Source: Gammaproteobacteria bacterium | GTDB taxonomy: Bacteria > Pseudomonadota > Gammaproteobacteria > Steroidobacterales > Steroidobacteraceae | Assembly (NCBI GenBank): GCA_025350055.1 | Contig: JANXYK010000039.1 | Location: 52,555 to 116,554 of the forward strand | Length of the DNA: 64,000 bases | Reading direction: 5' to 3' | Shown: positions 19,913 to 29,078 of the stretch, piece after piece | How positions within the stretch are numbered: position 1 is the first letter of the stretch | How the letters are laid out: each line of letters begins with the position of its first letter | The notes under the pieces: generated by a model | Told to the model about the DNA's origin: nothing | Databases searched by the model: none | What the model saw: the letters and a program-made list of their open reading frames with translations, nothing else | Translations under genes and position numbers: made by a program

Positions 19913-21099
19913 GGCGTGATGAGCGGCTCGCCGCGGATTAGTGCGTCGGCGGCGCGCTGCGCCGCCTGGTAGTCACCCGCGTAGATGTCGGTGGTGGCCA
20001 CGGCGGCTGCCGCTGCGGTGCTGGCCAGGACCTCGCCCGTGCGCGCGCTCGTGTCGACATTCACGTGCGTCGAGAGGCCGATGCGCAGCGGGTTCCTGGC
20101 GAGCTCATCGCCCTGCAGCACGATGCGCACTGGCACGCGTTGCACGACCTTGATCCAGTTGCCCGTGGCATTTTGCGCCGGCAACAACGAGAAGGCTGCG
20201 CCGGTACCTGCCGACATGCCGGCCACGCGACCATGAAAGGTGACCCCATTGCCATAGAGGTCGGCGGTGACGCGGGCGCTCTGGCCCAGGCGCAGCGCAC
20301 GCAACTGTCCTTCCTTGAAATTGGCGTCGATCCACAGCTTGTCGAGCGGGATGATCGTCAGCAGCGTCTGGCCGGGCACTACGCGCTGGCCGACCTGCAC
20401 ATTGCGCCGTGCCACGTAACCGCTGCTGGGTGCGCGCACCGTGCTGCGTCGCGCCGCGATCCAGGCCTGCACGAAGGCTGCACGCGCTTCGAGCACGGCA
20501 GGCGCGTTGTCGAGCGAGGCGCCTTCGAGCGGCGCGTGCGCTGCGCGCGCCTGCCGGCTGGCCGCCAGCAGCGCGGCCCGCGCCACTTCGACGGCCGTGC
20601 TGGCACGCTGCAGTTCCTCGGCGGCAATGGCCTGTGTGGCCAGCAGCGGCTGACGGCGCGCCAGTTCGGCCTCCGCCTGCTGCAACTCGAGCTGGCGGCT
20701 GCTCACTTGCGCATCGACCTGCGCGGCCTGCTGGCTCTGCTGGCGGATCTGGCGCACGGTCAGCGACAGCGTGCTCGCGGCTCGTGTCAGCGCAACCAGG
20801 TTGTCGGTCGGATCCAGACTCACCAGTACCTGGCCGCTCTCGACACGTTGAGTGTCATCGGCCTGCACGGCCACCACGGTGCCCGCGGTCTGCGCCGACA
20901 CACCGATCTGATCGCCCGCCACGTAGGCATCGTCCGTGGTCTCGCGTAGCGAGAACACCAGCCACCACAATATCAGCCAGCCTATGGCGATCACGGCGAA
21001 CACCGTGGCGATGATCAGCAGTACGCGGCGGCGTTGACCGTTGCCGCCATGGGCGTCGGTGGTCGCGGGTGTCGGGCTGCTCTGGGCTGCTTCGTTCAT
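19909..21099 (-). CDS. emrA: EmrA/HlyD-type periplasmic adaptor
   Basis: The start at ATG 21099 is chosen because it overlaps the stop of the preceding gene (ATGA) and gives a normal 396-aa adaptor. It has a cytoplasmic leader with GQRRR, one membrane helix (VLLIIATVFAVIAIGWLILW), then a lipoyl half-motif (TDDAYVAGDQIGVSAQTAG). A long coiled hairpin and a beta-barrel with TLLTIIPLDKLWIDANFKE follow. It connects the EmrB-like pump to the outer-membrane factor encoded upstream. Confidence 0.94.
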   Translation of the reverse strand: MNEAAQSSPTPATTDAHGGNGQRRRVLLIIATVFAVIAIGWLILWWLVFSLRETTDDAYVAGDQIGVSAQTAGTVVAVQADDTQRVESGQVLVSLDPTDNLVALTRAASTLSLTVRQIRQQSQQAAQVDAQVSSRQLELQQAEAELARRQPLLATQAIAAEELQRASTAVEVARAALLAASRQARAAHAPLEGASLDNAPAVLEARAAFVQAWIAARRSTVRAPSSGYVARRNVQVGQRVVPGQTLLTIIPLDKLWIDANFKEGQLRALRLGQSARVTADLYGNGVTFHGRVAGMSAGTGAAFSLLPAQNATGNWIKVVQRVPVRIVLQGDELARNPLRIGLSTHVNVDTSARTGEVLASTAAAAAVATTDIYAGDYQAAQRAADALIRGEPLITP

Positions 21100-22553
21100 T
21101 GCTTGGTATCCATCTGATATCCGCCACCCAGCGCCCGGATCAGCGCTAGTTCCGCGCATAGCCGTCCGTAGTGACTTTGAATCTGTGCCTCGGCCAGGCC
21201 CAGCCAGGTGTGCGTGGCCTCGAGCGCGGGCCGCGCATCGCTCAGGCCTGCGGCGGCGCGCTGTGCGGCGGCCGCGCGCAATTGCTGGGCCGTATCCAGC
21301 TGCTCGGTGCGCAACTGCTCCTGCTGCTCCCATTGCGCGCGCAACACCAGCTGCTCATTGACTTCGTGTGCCGCGCTGACGATCGCGCCGCGATACAGGG
21401 CCACGGCACTGTCGAGCTGCGCGCGTTGCTGCGCGTAGCCGGCGCGCAGAGCGCCACCATCGAACAGCGGCAAATGCACCGCTGCGCCGAACTGCGGTGC
21501 CGCGCTACCGCCATCCAGCAGATGACCGATCTCGCGGCTCGAGAGTCCGATGAGTGCGCGCAGACTGACATCGGGCAGGAAGTTGCTGCGGGCGAGTTCC
21601 AGGTGCCGCGCGGCCGCTTCCACGCGCCAGCGGCTGGCGACAATCTCTGGTCGCCGCGCGATCAGGTCGAGCGTGGCGTTGTCGGGCAAACCCGTGCGCA
21701 GCTGTGGCAGCGCTGCGGCATTCAATGCCGGCAGCTCGGCGGGCGCGCAGGCGAGCAGGGCAGCGAGGGCAAGTCGATGCCGCTGCAGGGCGCCATCGAG
21801 CTCATCGACATGATCACGCGCGCTGAACACGGCCAGCTGCGCGGTATTGGTGCTGTCGCTGCGCTCAATCTGCGCGCTGCTGCGCGCGGCGGTGATCTGG
21901 ACGCGCTGCGTGGCGGCGTCGCGATCCTGCAGGGCCAGGGCGCGGCGCGCGGCATCGCTCTGCCAGCCGTAATATTCAGCCGCCACCGTGCTGGCGATGC
22001 CCAGCGCGGCACTGGCATGCTCGGCTTCGGCCGCGCGTGTGGCATCGACCGCGGCGGTGATTTCCGCGCGATGCTTGCCCCACCAGTCAAAACTGTAGCT
22101 GGCATTCAGCCCCACATCGAACTGGCTGTACCAGTTGAAGCCCAGGAGCTTGGGCGGAAACAGACCGTTGTCGCTGAGGCGTGTTTCCGCCGCGCTGGCG
22201 TTGGCGGAAAGCTGCGGGCCACTCTCGGCCCGGGCGTCTTCGAGCTGCGCGCGCGCGGCGGCAATGCGTGCGTTGGCAGCCGCCAGGTCAGGCGAGTGCT
22301 CCAGCGCGCGCGCCACGAGCTGGTTCAGCGTGTCATCACCAAGGGCGCGCCACCACTCGGACTGCGGCCAGGCAGTGCCGTCCGTGCGATAGGCCGCGTC
22401 GGTGGCGAGCAGGGGAGCGCTTGGCGGCAGCGCAGGTACGGCGGTTTTCGGCGGCAGCCCGGCGCAGGCAGCGAGCAAACCGGCGCACAGTGTTGCCAGC
22501 GTGCGCGCGACCCATTGCGGGTGCGCAGCCAACGTGGAGTGCGTACTCAGCAT
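21096..22553 (-). CDS. Outer-membrane efflux lipoprotein, NodT/TolC-like
   Basis: A 485-aa protein with a lipoprotein signal ending in the lipobox LLAAC (about residues 26-30). It is followed by two OEP repeats with long coiled helices (for example WWRALGDDTLNQLVARALEHSPDLAAANARIAAARAQLEDARAE, and LRPGLP-type NATLDLIARRPEIVASRWRVEAAARHLELARSNFLPDVSL). It would provide the outer-membrane channel for the EmrAB-type pump encoded next to it. It overlaps the MarR gene by 7 bp and emrA by 4 bp, so the four genes form one unit. Confidence 0.93.
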   Translation of the reverse strand: MLSTHSTLAAHPQWVARTLATLCAGLLAACAGLPPKTAVPALPPSAPLLATDAAYRTDGTAWPQSEWWRALGDDTLNQLVARALEHSPDLAAANARIAAARAQLEDARAESGPQLSANASAAETRLSDNGLFPPKLLGFNWYSQFDVGLNASYSFDWWGKHRAEITAAVDATRAAEAEHASAALGIASTVAAEYYGWQSDAARRALALQDRDAATQRVQITAARSSAQIERSDSTNTAQLAVFSARDHVDELDGALQRHRLALAALLACAPAELPALNAAALPQLRTGLPDNATLDLIARRPEIVASRWRVEAAARHLELARSNFLPDVSLRALIGLSSREIGHLLDGGSAAPQFGAAVHLPLFDGGALRAGYAQQRAQLDSAVALYRGAIVSAAHEVNEQLVLRAQWEQQEQLRTEQLDTAQQLRAAAAQRAAAGLSDARPALEATHTWLGLAEAQIQSHYGRLCAELALIRALGGGYQMDTKQ

Positions 22554-23068
22554 GCGTCGTCTTCGCCCGCCAGTTTGTCGTAGCCCGCGGCGATCGCATC
22601 GAGCTGCGCCAGCAGTTGCGCGCGCGATTCGCCGCTGAGTGATTCGAACATCGCACCGATGCGCTGGTACGCGGAAGGCACGAAGCGGTGGATCAGCGCT
22701 TCGCCCTCGGCAGTCACGCGCAGGATCATGCGGCGCCGATCCTGTTCACTGGCGGTGCGGCTGATGAGCTCGCGCGACACCAGCGTGTCGGTGATGCGGC
22801 TGATGTTGGCCGGGCTGTGCGCCGAACCTGCGCATAGCTCACCCGGGTGGCCGATGCCATCGGGTCGCGAGTACAGCTGCATCAGCACGCGAAACTCGGC
22901 TTCGAGCAGGCCCGAGGGGCGAATGGCTTCATCCGCCAGCGTTCCCAGCGCCCGACCGACCAACAGGAGGGTGCGAAACAGCAGCGCGTTCTCAACGTGG
23001 ACCTTGAGTCCGCGCGCTTGGGCGGCGGCGATGCCGGTCTTGATGGCCTTGAGCTGGGTGGTAAGCAC
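22547..23068 (-). CDS. MarR-family transcriptional regulator of the efflux operon
   Basis: I choose GTG 23068, which has GGAG about 7 bp upstream. The in-frame frame extends to 23119 but would run through the operator. The 173-aa protein has the winged-helix pattern EAEFRVLMQLYSRPDG..., the recognition-helix segment SPANISRITDTLVSRELISRTASEQDRRRMILRVTAEG, and a helical C-terminal dimerisation region. As first gene of the marR-OMF-emrA-emrB operon with a palindrome just upstream, it is expected to autoregulate the pump. Confidence 0.92.
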   Translation of the reverse strand: MLTTQLKAIKTGIAAAQARGLKVHVENALLFRTLLLVGRALGTLADEAIRPSGLLEAEFRVLMQLYSRPDGIGHPGELCAGSAHSPANISRITDTLVSRELISRTASEQDRRRMILRVTAEGEALIHRFVPSAYQRIGAMFESLSGESRAQLLAQLDAIAAGYDKLAGEDDAC

Positions 23069-23097
23069 GGGTACTCCGGGAAGGAGAACTACTTTAG

Positions 23098-23118
23098 TGC
23101 GGAAATATATCTTCCGCA
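23098..23118. promoter_or_regulatory. Putative MarR operator palindrome overlapping promoter
   Basis: A perfect 7-bp inverted repeat, TGCGGAA (23098-23104) and TTCCGCA (23112-23118), is separated by 7 AT-rich bases. On the minus strand TTGCGG and TAAAGT, 17 bp apart, could be the -35 and -10 boxes, so the palindrome would cover the promoter. It lies 29 bp upstream of the marR-type start. Confidence 0.65.
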
Positions 23119-23151
23119 ATAGTTTACCGCGTACCTAACTTAATCCTGCTG

Positions 23152-24285
23152 TTAGCGATGCCCTCGGGCCAGGTATTGCTCGCTTTGCATCTCGACCAAC
23201 CGGCTGGCGGTGCGCTGGAACTCGAAGCCCAGGCGTTGCCCCCGATACAGGCCATCCGGCGGGGCTGCGGCGGAGATGATCAGTTTGACGCCCTGGTCGT
23301 AGAGCTCATCGACGAGGGCGATGAAGCGCCGTGCGGCGTCTTCGTGCTGCTCGTCGAGTACCGGCACGCGGCTCAGGAACACGGTATGGAAATCGCGCGC
23401 CAGCGCGGCATAGTCCGCGGCGCTGCGCGCGCTTTCGCACAGGCTCGCAAAGCCAAACCAGACCACGCCGCCGGAACGGCGCCGGGCAGCGATCATGCGT
23501 CCGCCGATATCGAGGTGTCGTTCATCGGGCGCGTGCGGCTGCGCGAGCTGCTCGAACAGGGCCAGCAGTTTCACGCGGCTTGCGTCCTCGGTGCTGGGCA
23601 GGTAGATCGGCGCCTGGCGCAACTGCCGCAGTCGATAGTCGACGCCGCCCTCGATGTGCAGCACATCGAGTTCGCGCTCGAGCAGCGCGATGGCCGGCAG
23701 GAAGCGCGCGCGCTGCAGGCCATCGCGATAGAGCTGGTCGGGCGCCTGGTTGGAGGTGACCACCAGCGTGATGCCCTGGTGCAGCAGTTCCTGGAGCAGG
23801 CCGCTGAGGATCATCGCATCAGCGATGTCGCAGACCTGCAGTTCGTCCAGACACCACACGCGCGCGCGCCGCGCCATGCGCCGTGCCAGCACCGACAGCG
23901 GTTCCTCGCGCATGCGGATCGCGGCCAGCCCTGCGTGCACATCGAGCATCAGATGGTGGAAATGCAGGCGGCGGCGCGGCGTGTGCGTGAGGCTGTCGTA
24001 GAACAGATCCATCAGCCAGGTCTTGCCGCGCCCGACACCACCCCACAGATAGAGGCCGCGCGGACCGCGGCGCCCACGCTGCGGCCACAGTCGCTGGCGC
24101 AGTCGCTCGAGCAGACCGGTGCTGCGCTGTGCGCCGCGCAGCTCGACGCGCAGCTGTTCGAGTCGCGTCACGGCCTCGAGTTGCGCTGCGTCGCTGTGCC
24201 ACGCTCGCGCGGCCAGTTCGGCGGCGTAGTGCTCGGGCAGACTCGCCGCGCGCGAGGTTGCGCCCGTGCCGGGCTGCGTGGCCAT
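23152..24285 (-). CDS. zapE: Cell division protein ZapE (AFG1-like ATPase)
   Basis: A 377-aa P-loop ATPase of the AFG1 family, which in E. coli acts at the constricting Z-ring. Visible motifs: GLYLWGGVGRGKTWLMDLFY (Walker A with the family GGVGRGKT), RRRLHFHHLMLDVH, VWCLDELQVCDIADAMIL (Walker B), and VVTSNQAPDQLYRDGLQR (sensor region). Length is typical. It starts 6 bp after the ETF-QO stop on the same strand, so it is probably transcribed with plsC and the ETF-QO gene. Confidence 0.94.
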   Translation of the reverse strand: MATQPGTGATSRAASLPEHYAAELAARAWHSDAAQLEAVTRLEQLRVELRGAQRSTGLLERLRQRLWPQRGRRGPRGLYLWGGVGRGKTWLMDLFYDSLTHTPRRRLHFHHLMLDVHAGLAAIRMREEPLSVLARRMARRARVWCLDELQVCDIADAMILSGLLQELLHQGITLVVTSNQAPDQLYRDGLQRARFLPAIALLERELDVLHIEGGVDYRLRQLRQAPIYLPSTEDASRVKLLALFEQLAQPHAPDERHLDIGGRMIAARRRSGGVVWFGFASLCESARSAADYAALARDFHTVFLSRVPVLDEQHEDAARRFIALVDELYDQGVKLIISAAAPPDGLYRGQRLGFEFQRTASRLVEMQSEQYLARGHR

Positions 24286-24291
24286 GCCGGC

Positions 24292-25890
24292 TCAGAGCTG
24301 CTGGTAGTTCGGGCCGGCGCCGCCTTCGGGCGTGGTCCAGGTAATCAGGCGGTACGGGTCCTTGATGTCGCAGGCCTTGCAATGCACGCAGTTGGCGGCG
24401 TTGATCTGCAGACGGCGCACACCATCGTCGCCGGCCACCATTTCATAGACCGCCGCGGGGCAAAAGCGCGTGCAGGGATTGTCGTACTCGCGTGCGCATC
24501 GATCCGAACACACCGAAGTGTCGGCAACGTGCAGGTGTACCGGCTGGTGTTCATCGTGTGAGGTCGAGGCCAGGAACACGGCAGCCGTGCGATCGCGCGG
24601 CGCCAGCGTGCGCGGCGCGGGCGGCGGTCCGGGTGCCCGCTCGTCGAGTCGTAGCAGCGTCTGGTCGTTGGCCTTGTGGCGCAGTGTCCAGGGTGTGCGG
24701 CCGCCAAGGATGGTTTCCAGCAGGCCGTTGGCGAGGCCGAACCACAGGCCAAGTTTGAAACCGGGTTTGATGTTGCGCACCTTGTGCAGCGCGCGGCCAC
24801 CGACCGAGGCACGCCACAACGCATCGAAACCCGCGCCCGAAGGCACGGCCGTCAGGTGTTCGGCTGCCAGCATGCCGCAGCGCATGGCCTGGTGGATGCC
24901 CTTGAGACGTGCGACATCGAGCGTGCCAGCGGCATCGCCGATCAGCAGTGCACCCGGCACTTCCATGCGCGGCAGCGCCTGCTCGCCGCCCGCGGCAATC
25001 GTGCGCGCGCCATAGGCCAGCGGCTCGCCGCCCTCGAGCAGTGTGCGCACCAGCGGGTGATGTTTGAACTGCTGGAAGGCCTCGAATGGCTGGAAGCGCG
25101 GATCCTTGTAATCAAGGCCGATCACCAGGCCCACGTACACGCGGTCGTGTTCGAGGTGATAGATGAATCCTCCGCCGTAGGTGTCGGTGGGCAGTGGCCA
25201 GCCGACCGTGTGTTGCACGAGGCCAGGACGTCCGCGCCCGGCCGGCAACTGCCACAACTCTTTGAGGCCCAGCCCGAAGGTGGGCGGTGAACGATCGGCG
25301 TCCAGCTTGTGACGCGCGATGAGTTGCTTGCTGAGACTGCCGCGGCAACCTTCGGCCAGCAGCGTCATCGGCGCGTGGATCTCGGCGCCGGGCGCATAGT
25401 TCGGGCCTTCGCTGCCATCGCGCGAGCGGCCCATGTCGCCGAGCCGCACGCCGCATACGGCCTGCTGTTCGTTGTAGAGCAGCTCGCTGCCGGCGAAGCC
25501 GCTGAAGATATCGACACCGGCGGCCTCGACCTGTGCACCCAGCCACGGCACTAGCTGCGCCAGCGAGACGATGAAATTGCCGTGGTTGCGCTGCGGCGGC
25601 GGTGTCGGCAGCCGGTAGCTGCTGCCCTTGGTGAACAGGCGGAATTCATCCCGCTGCACCGCGAGGCAGGTCGGCGGCGGCGCCTTGCGCCACTCGGGCA
25701 GCAGTGCGTCGAGCGCCACCGGATCGAGTATCGCGCCAGAGAGCGAGTGTGCGCCCAGACTCGCGGCCTTCTCGATCACGCAGACGCTGCGTTCGGGATT
25801 CAGTTGCCGCAGGCGCAGCGCGCAGGCCAGGCCCGCAGGCCCGGCACCGACAATCGCCACGTCGTAATTCATGATATCGCGCGCGCTCAT
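24292..25890 (-). CDS. Electron transfer flavoprotein-ubiquinone oxidoreductase
   Basis: The 532-aa membrane-peripheral flavoprotein passes electrons from ETF to ubiquinone during fatty-acid and amino-acid oxidation. It begins with the FAD dinucleotide motif VAIVGAGPAGLACALRL. It has the central GALLIGDAAGTLDVARLKGIHQAM segment and a C-terminal [4Fe-4S] domain with CTRFCPAAVYE and CVHCKACDIKDP. ATG 25890 overlaps the plsC stop (ATGA); a second ATG six codons on is possible. No etfA or etfB lies in the window. Confidence 0.95.
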   Translation of the reverse strand: MSARDIMNYDVAIVGAGPAGLACALRLRQLNPERSVCVIEKAASLGAHSLSGAILDPVALDALLPEWRKAPPPTCLAVQRDEFRLFTKGSSYRLPTPPPQRNHGNFIVSLAQLVPWLGAQVEAAGVDIFSGFAGSELLYNEQQAVCGVRLGDMGRSRDGSEGPNYAPGAEIHAPMTLLAEGCRGSLSKQLIARHKLDADRSPPTFGLGLKELWQLPAGRGRPGLVQHTVGWPLPTDTYGGGFIYHLEHDRVYVGLVIGLDYKDPRFQPFEAFQQFKHHPLVRTLLEGGEPLAYGARTIAAGGEQALPRMEVPGALLIGDAAGTLDVARLKGIHQAMRCGMLAAEHLTAVPSGAGFDALWRASVGGRALHKVRNIKPGFKLGLWFGLANGLLETILGGRTPWTLRHKANDQTLLRLDERAPGPPPAPRTLAPRDRTAAVFLASTSHDEHQPVHLHVADTSVCSDRCAREYDNPCTRFCPAAVYEMVAGDDGVRRLQINAANCVHCKACDIKDPYRLITWTTPEGGAGPNYQQL

Positions 25891-26582
25891 GTGCCTTCCC
25901 CTTCGCCCAATGCCGCAAGGATGGCGGCTCGCGCGGCGTCGCGCAATGTGGCGGCGCCATCCACATGCGCGGGTGGAGGGTCGAGCGAAGCCAGCACCTC
26001 GACTTCGATGCGCCCCGGCCGCAGCAGCCACCCGCCCGGATGGAAACAGTGGCGCGTACCCCGGATCACCAGCGGAACCACCGGCACGCGCGCCCGTTCC
26101 GCGGCGGCGAATGCGCCGGTATGGAAGCGCAGCAGCCCGGGCTCCTTGCGAAACGTGCCCTCCGGGAAAAAGGCCAGCGAACTGCCGCTGGCGGCATCGC
26201 GCATCACGCGCAGTGCATCACGGGCGCTGCCGGCGCGGTTGCCGCGTTCGACGAAATAGGAGCCGATGCGCGCCAGCAGCAGGCCGGCCAGCGGCACGCG
26301 GCTCATTTCGCGCTTGATCACGAAACCGAAGCGCGGCGGGAGCGTCGCCGCCAGCACCACGCCATCGAGATAGCTGCAGTGATTGGCGACCACGATGCAA
26401 TGCTCCGGCAAGGCACCGCGCCACTTCACGTGCACAGGCATGCCCATCAATGCCAGCGAACAGCGCCCGGCGGCGCGCGTCACCTGGCGGCGCGCGTGGA
26501 GCGTCGGCACGATCAACAGGGCCAGCAGTGCCAGCAGCGCGAGCGCCAGGAAGATGCAGGCGCAATAGAGCGTGTATGGCAC
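25887..26582 (-). CDS. plsC: 1-acyl-sn-glycerol-3-phosphate acyltransferase (PlsC family)
   Basis: A 231-aa acyltransferase with an N-terminal hydrophobic helix (CIFLALALLALLALLIV), the catalytic NHCSYLDG (HX4D) block, and FFPEGT with the following substrate-binding stretch PVVPLVIRGT. It makes phosphatidic acid from lysophosphatidic acid. The stop overlaps the start of the ETF-QO gene by 4 bp, an unusual pairing of lipid synthesis with lipid oxidation electron transfer. Confidence 0.92.
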   Translation of the reverse strand: MPYTLYCACIFLALALLALLALLIVPTLHARRQVTRAAGRCSLALMGMPVHVKWRGALPEHCIVVANHCSYLDGVVLAATLPPRFGFVIKREMSRVPLAGLLLARIGSYFVERGNRAGSARDALRVMRDAASGSSLAFFPEGTFRKEPGLLRFHTGAFAAAERARVPVVPLVIRGTRHCFHPGGWLLRPGRIEVEVLASLDPPPAHVDGAATLRDAARAAILAALGEGEGT

Positions 26583-26816
26583 AAGCAGCAGCCACTGGCG
26601 ACGACTGTAATCAATCGGCGCGCCAAGCGGCCCGTTTCCAGGGCTGGCAGGCGTTACGGAGGCTGAAATGGGCGCTGTAATGGGCTGGCAATATGTGACC
26701 TGGTTCTCCCTATGTTAACTGTTGCGCCCGTTGTGAGTCCCGTCACATCGTTGGGGGCCATTCGCTTCGCATACTGGCGCCTGAGGACAGTTCCTCGAGC
26801 CTTGCAGGGCACCGCA

Positions 26817-27749
26817 TTGAGCAGACAGGCGACAGTAAGCGCAGACGCAGGTGTAGCCGAAGTCATCGACCCGGTCATCGGTCGTTTTCTCGATGCCGTG
26901 TGGATGGAACGCGGACTCTCCTCCAATACTTTGTCCGCGTATCGCGCCGACCTGGTGGCGCTCTCGCGTTGGCTCGCGCAACGCAACCTGATGCTGGTGC
27001 GCACGGGCCGTGCCGACCTGTTGGCTTTCATTGCGGCGCGCGCCGCAGGCGGGTCACGTCCGCGCTCCACCGCGCGCCAGCTTTCCTCGTTCCGCCGCTT
27101 CTTCCGTTACCTGATGCGCGAGGGCACGGTGCGTGAAGATCCCACGGCGCAGATTGCGATGCCGCGCATCGGCCGCTCGCTGCCCAAGTCGCTGACCGAA
27201 GCCGAAGTCGAAGCCTTGCTGCTGGCGCCGACCGTGAGCGATCCGCTCGGCAACCGCGATCGCACCATGCTCGAAGTGCTGTACGCCACCGGACTGCGTG
27301 TATCTGAACTGGTGAGCCTGCGCGTCGATCAGGTCAACATGACGCAGGGCGTGCTGCGCGTGCTGGGCAAGGGCAACCGCGAGCGGCTCATTCCGCTCGG
27401 CGACGAAGCGGTGCGCTGGCTGAGCGCCTTCCTCGCCGGTGCGCGCGCCGAGATCCTGCTGGATCGCACCACTGACTACCTGTTTCCCACGCGTCGCGGC
27501 GATCGCATGACGCGCCAGGCCTTCTGGCACATCATCAAGCGCTATGCACGCAAGGCGAGCGTCGATCACGACCTGTCGCCGCACACACTGCGCCACGCCT
27601 TCGCCACGCACCTGCTGAACCACGGCGCCGACCTGCGCGTGGTGCAGATGCTGCTCGGCCACAGCGATCTGTCGACCACGCAGATCTACACGCATGTGGC
27701 CCGCGAGCGCATGAAAGAGCTGCACGCAGAGCACCATCCGCGCGGCTGA
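26817..27749 (+). CDS. xerD: Site-specific tyrosine recombinase XerD
   Basis: The protein resolves chromosome dimers at dif with XerC. The catalytic domain is complete: TGLRVSELVSL (first Arg), a Lys in the beta-hairpin VLGKGNRERLIPLG, HTLRHAFATHLL (His and second Arg), QMLLGHSDLSTTQIYTHV (His and Tyr nucleophile). I place the start at TTG 26817 with AGGG upstream, giving 310 aa, close to the 298 aa of E. coli XerD. The frame is open back to ATG 26712, but that part does not resemble the family. dsbC follows, as in many gammaproteobacteria. Confidence 0.95.
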   Translation: MSRQATVSADAGVAEVIDPVIGRFLDAVWMERGLSSNTLSAYRADLVALSRWLAQRNLMLVRTGRADLLAFIAARAAGGSRPRSTARQLSSFRRFFRYLMREGTVREDPTAQIAMPRIGRSLPKSLTEAEVEALLLAPTVSDPLGNRDRTMLEVLYATGLRVSELVSLRVDQVNMTQGVLRVLGKGNRERLIPLGDEAVRWLSAFLAGARAEILLDRTTDYLFPTRRGDRMTRQAFWHIIKRYARKASVDHDLSPHTLRHAFATHLLNHGADLRVVQMLLGHSDLSTTQIYTHVARERMKELHAEHHPRG

Positions 27750-27805
27750 AGCGGCCTTGACGCGCCCTGGCGCGTGGCCGGGCTTGCTCTGCTAGACTCT
27801 GGGCC

Positions 27806-28651
27806 ATGAACATGAACCGCCTGATTTTCCCGCTCGCACTGTCCGGAGCCGCGATCGCCATGCTGGCGATGGCGGCCGAGAACGATGCACCGGCCGCCGC
27901 CGCTGCTGCGGCGCCCACGGCGCGGTCGGCCACTGCCGCACCGGCCGTGACGGCACCGCTCCCGCCTCCGCCGCTGGTCCAGGCCAGCGAGGCCGAGCTC
28001 GCAGCGGTTGCCACCCATGTGCCCGGCGCCAAGCCCGGCGACCTGCGGGCCACGCCCATCGCGGGCCTGTATGAATTTCGCCAGGGCGCGGATCTGGTCT
28101 ACGTGACGGCAGATGGCCGCTACGGCATCAGCGGTGACATCTACCGCGTGGCCGACAAAGAAAACCTCACCGAGACGCGTCGGCGCGAATTGCGCCTGGT
28201 GCTGATCAATGCGGTGCCTGAATCCTCGATGGTGGTGTTCGCGCCGGCCACGACACCGAAGTACACCGTCACGGTGTTCACGGATGTCGACTGCACCTAC
28301 TGCCGCGCGCTGCACCAGCAGATCGCGGAATACAACCGCCTGGGCGTCAAGGTGCGCTACCTGTTCTATCCGCGTACCGGCCCGAACACCGCGTCGTGGT
28401 CAAAGGCCGAGCAAGTGTGGTGTTCAGCCGATCGGCGTGCCGCGCTGACCAAGGCGAAGGCGGGCCAGGCGCTGACGGCCGCGACCAACTGCCCGAACCC
28501 GGTGGCACAGAGCTATGAGCTGGGCCGTGAGATCGGCCTGAGCGGCACGCCCGGCATCGTCACTGAAAGTGGCCAGCTGCTGCCCGGCTATGCGCCGCCG
28601 GATATCCTGTTGCAGGAATTGCAGCAGGATGCGCATCCGGGCAAGAGCTGA
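27806..28651 (+). CDS. dsbC: Thiol:disulfide interchange protein DsbC
   Basis: A 281-aa periplasmic disulfide isomerase. It has a signal peptide (LIFPLALSGAAIAMLAMAAE) and an unusually long Ala/Pro linker (about residues 30-55). The dimerisation domain contains TPIAGLYEFRQGADLVYVTADGRY, and the thioredoxin domain has the CxxC site DVDCTYC and the cis-proline loop GLSGTPGIV. Position after xerD is the classic arrangement. Confidence 0.95.
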   Translation: MNMNRLIFPLALSGAAIAMLAMAAENDAPAAAAAAAPTARSATAAPAVTAPLPPPPLVQASEAELAAVATHVPGAKPGDLRATPIAGLYEFRQGADLVYVTADGRYGISGDIYRVADKENLTETRRRELRLVLINAVPESSMVVFAPATTPKYTVTVFTDVDCTYCRALHQQIAEYNRLGVKVRYLFYPRTGPNTASWSKAEQVWCSADRRAALTKAKAGQALTAATNCPNPVAQSYELGREIGLSGTPGIVTESGQLLPGYAPPDILLQELQQDAHPGKS

Positions 28652-28657
28652 GCCCGT

Positions 28658-28981
28658 CTAGCGCTCGAGCAGCTTGAGCTTGTCCGGCTTGCCTTCCCAT
28701 TCCTTGGCGTCGGCAGGGGGCGTGCCGCGTTCTGAAATCACCGGCCACTGTTTGGCGAGTTCGGCATTCAGCGCCGTGAACTGCTCCTGACCCGCGGGCA
28801 GCTCCTCTTCGGAAAATATCGCTTCGACCGGGCATTCCGGTTCGCACAGCGTGCAGTCGATGCACTCATCCGGGTCGATAACCAGGAAATTGGGACCGAC
28901 GTGGAAGCAGTCGACCGGGCATACCTCGACGCAATCCATGTACTTGCACTTGATGCAGTTTTCGGTGACGACAAAAGTCAT
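28658..28981 (-). CDS. fdxA: 7-iron ferredoxin FdxA ([3Fe-4S][4Fe-4S])
   Basis: Starting at ATG 28981 the protein is 107 aa and opens with the FdxA signature [21 protein letters not shown]. The second cluster motif is [17 protein letters not shown]. Together these cysteines bind a [3Fe-4S] and a [4Fe-4S] cluster. Length and C-terminal extension (ELAKQWPVI) are typical of the Azotobacter FdI type. It is convergent with dsbC, 6 bp apart. Confidence 0.96.
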   Translation of the reverse strand: MTFVVTENCIKCKYMDCVEVCPVDCFHVGPNFLVIDPDECIDCTLCEPECPVEAIFSEEELPAGQEQFTALNAELAKQWPVISERGTPPADAKEWEGKPDKLKLLER

Positions 28982-29078
28982 TGCGGCTCCGCTGTTGCGC
29001 CGCGAGGAATTGCCGGCGCGCGCGTATTCTGCCAAAGGGCGCTCGCAGTGCAAGCGCCTTGCGTTTGCAATTCGGTTA

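Noticed and set aside
26712..26816. N-terminal extension of xerD to ATG 26712
   Set aside because: The extra 35 residues do not resemble XerD and the ribosome site is poor; TTG 26817 fits family length.
27752..27780. Hairpin between xerD and dsbC as a terminator
   Set aside because: The stem is strong, but there is no T tract, so intrinsic termination is not supported.
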